A stretch of DNA of 64,000 bases from Alentia gelatinosa (lineage: Eukaryota > Annelida > Polychaeta > Phyllodocida > Polynoidae): contig OX465590.1 in NCBI GenBank assembly GCA_950022655.1, positions 40,636,218-40,700,217 of the forward strand, written 5' to 3'. Of this stretch, positions 38,101 through 41,100 are shown one piece after another. The stretch's first letter is position 1; every line of letters begins with the position of its first letter. Under the pieces are notes generated by a model, which worked only from the letters and a program-made list of their open reading frames with translations, ran no database searches and was not told where the DNA came from. The translations under genes and the position numbers were made by a program.

Positions 38101-41100
38101 AGAAGCCCGCCCAACGGACACCCCGCGTAAGCGGTCACCCCGCGTTAACGGACACCTTTGCTCGGAACGGTTCCCTCTATTAGATGTTTATTTTAACCTC
38201 GCGTAAGCGGCAACCCCTCGTTCCGGGCCAAAGTGTCCGCTTACGCGGGGTGTCCGTTCTACTGTATTATTGTTACTTATAAACAAGTATTAGTAAGTTA
38301 TATGGGGAGCCTAGTGAGGGAGAGAGGTTGTGCTGGGTCTCCTTGCCACTGCAAATCAGAAGGGAACCAGAGAAAGTTCAAGGTCGCTCACTCGTTGGTC
38401 TAGCTGGGCGTTACCTGTCCCATTATTCATTGGGGCAGGGAACCAGTCTAGACGTGAGGGTGAGATATTGGGAGCCAAAGTGAACCCGCTAAAACCGTAG
38501 ATACCCGAGCATTTCCGGTGGCCAGCAATAAGAAGGGTTCACTCCTAAAGCTATTGGGATTCGACGTTTGTTGGACCTATTTATTACTCACCTGATACAG
38601 AGTCTCCATACTAAGCCTATGGAGATTACAGATCGCTACTGAGTAGGATACGGACCTGCGGAATCTCCTAGGAGGATACGGATTTTTTAGATGAAAGTAG
38701 TCCCAAACATAACTTCTTAACTATGTTGAAAAGTTTTCTAATGATCATATTTATTGCTTAAATCTAAAATTAAGTGAGTAATAAATACAACATTACCATG
38801 ATTTCGATCTGTGTGGCCGTATTCTCCTTGTAGTTGACGCTACGCAATACTCCTCGCTATCGCTCGGAGTACGGCCACTCAGATCGAAATCATGGTAATG
38901 TTGTGTATATATATATGGTCATATCTCCGGATATGGGGTTTTGTAAAGGGGTATCTGCGGTTTCAGTGGGTCCACCTTGGCACCCTATTGGTTGGACTAA
39001 CGAGATTAACCTTTTAAAGACGCATGGTGCCTTGAGGCATCATTGATCCAATATTTACACACACAAAATGTTTCAACACATAAATAATAGAGCGATATTC
39101 ATAAAATCTTCACAAAGTGTAGATATGACATCGTTTTAAGTATAATGTTCAAACTGTCTAAGGATAACAACCTTCTGCGGAGATGAATAGGGAGCCAAAG
39201 TCAACCCGCTAAAATGGCAGATAGCCATCCCACAATACCATTCCCCTATGTGTGATTCGGTTGGTTGCCATCAAGCATCTCTCCCACAGAGGAACATCTA
39301 GCTCGGTTTCTCTGTCATATGTTCTGTTCTCAAAGGCAGAGGCCAATTTTCTCAGCTTTTAATATCCATCCATGTAGTTTGTTTGCATTGCTGGTTGGAT
39401 TTGCCGTCTCCCGCATCATGCCCCATCTTCCTTGTTTATGGTTTGTTTTTTTTTGTTTGCATGTTGTTGTTTTAAACTAATAGGGGTTGTTTTACCCTAT
39501 TAGGGGGATTTGCTATGTATATATATGCTGTATGTTTCCTTTGTATGCTATAGGTTCTTTGTATACTAGATGTTTTACTGTGTGATATATACAGACAATA
39601 ATCGATGGTTTTGTAGACGGGCGGCCGTAAACAATGAGAGGTTGAAGCGTAGTAATGTACTCGCTAGCGAGTGTATTACGCCGTCAACCTCGAGTGGTTT
39701 CCAGAGCCGCCTGACCACACAACCATCGTTTGTTTGCATTTATTATCCATCTCTTCGAATAAATTAAACCCAGTAATTGCCATATTAAAGAGAATAACAA
39801 TAAGGACTATTTCATTGCTCTGTAGCACAAAGGAACTATTTTCCCGTATACCATGGTGTTGAGGCCGTATACCACAGATTTGTATCCGTATAGCACAGTT
39901 GTGATATCTGACATGTTTTATTTGATGGGTCGTTCGTTTACTGAGTCCCCATACATTTTGAATGGGGTCTTTGTATACGACGGATAATAAGTTTCCTGTA
40001 TGCTATGTTACCATGTATGTTATATGTTTCCTTGCATACTATGTGTTTCCCTTGTATACTATATGTCTCCATGATGTTTTTAATAGTTGGTTTGGCCAAG
40101 TATAGGCCTGTTGGTAAATCTATATTTCATTATGCTATTTGTAAAAAGACATGTTCTGCTTGTAGAATACTATGATCCATCCTAAAGCAGTAATGTAAAA
40201 CCGTCCATCGGGACGATTTATCTGCTCAAATAACTCTTCTTTTTTTAACCTGCAACACCCCCCCCCCCTCCCCCGCCCACACCGCAATGAATATCACCTC
40301 GGTGCTGAGACTAAAGGTCCGGCCCCACTGGTGCGATCCGATTGTCGCACACGTTTTATGGCCCCATAAACGGCCCCTCGGTCGGGGTCTATGACCCCTA
40401 TTGCGATGGATTCATTGCACTCAATCGCAGGGAAAATTCAGGGTATGCCCCACTGATGCGATTGATTCATCGCAACACTTCTGGTTCTATCTATGTATAG
40501 GCCTAGATATACAACTTCATTATAATATTTATTAGAATTACTTATGTTACTTTTTATCCCACACACTTTACAAAGTATCAGAATCACACCTAGGCCAAAG
40601 GCATAGGCTGGCATTTTCACAGCTTTCACACCTCATGAAACCTCAGGTGTGGTAGTTATTAACTGTATTAGGTCCAGGTGGTATTGATCAGGGTATCCTG
40701 TATAACTAACTGGAATTAATTAGGTGTGGTACAGTTTCTATGCAAACATGATATGAAAAACTCTGTACCTGTGCGATGAATCCATCGCACATCATGAACA
40801 TTTCATGATGTGCGATGCGACGGATCCGTCGCACACGCACGCAAGCCCGGCCCCACAGGAGCGATTCTGTGCGATGCGACGGGCGGCGCCGTTTTTGACT
40901 CTTTATTGACTTGCTTGAAGGTTGCTTGACAGGGCTGTACGCGACTAGCGAGTAAGTGACCGATTCGAACGCTGACGCTTTATTGACTTGCGACAATCGC
41001 ATCGCACCAGTGGGGCCGGGCCTTTAAGGGAACTCCCAAGAGAAAATAGCATAAAGAAAACTGCGATTTACGTGGCAGTCTGATGACAGACCACACAACA

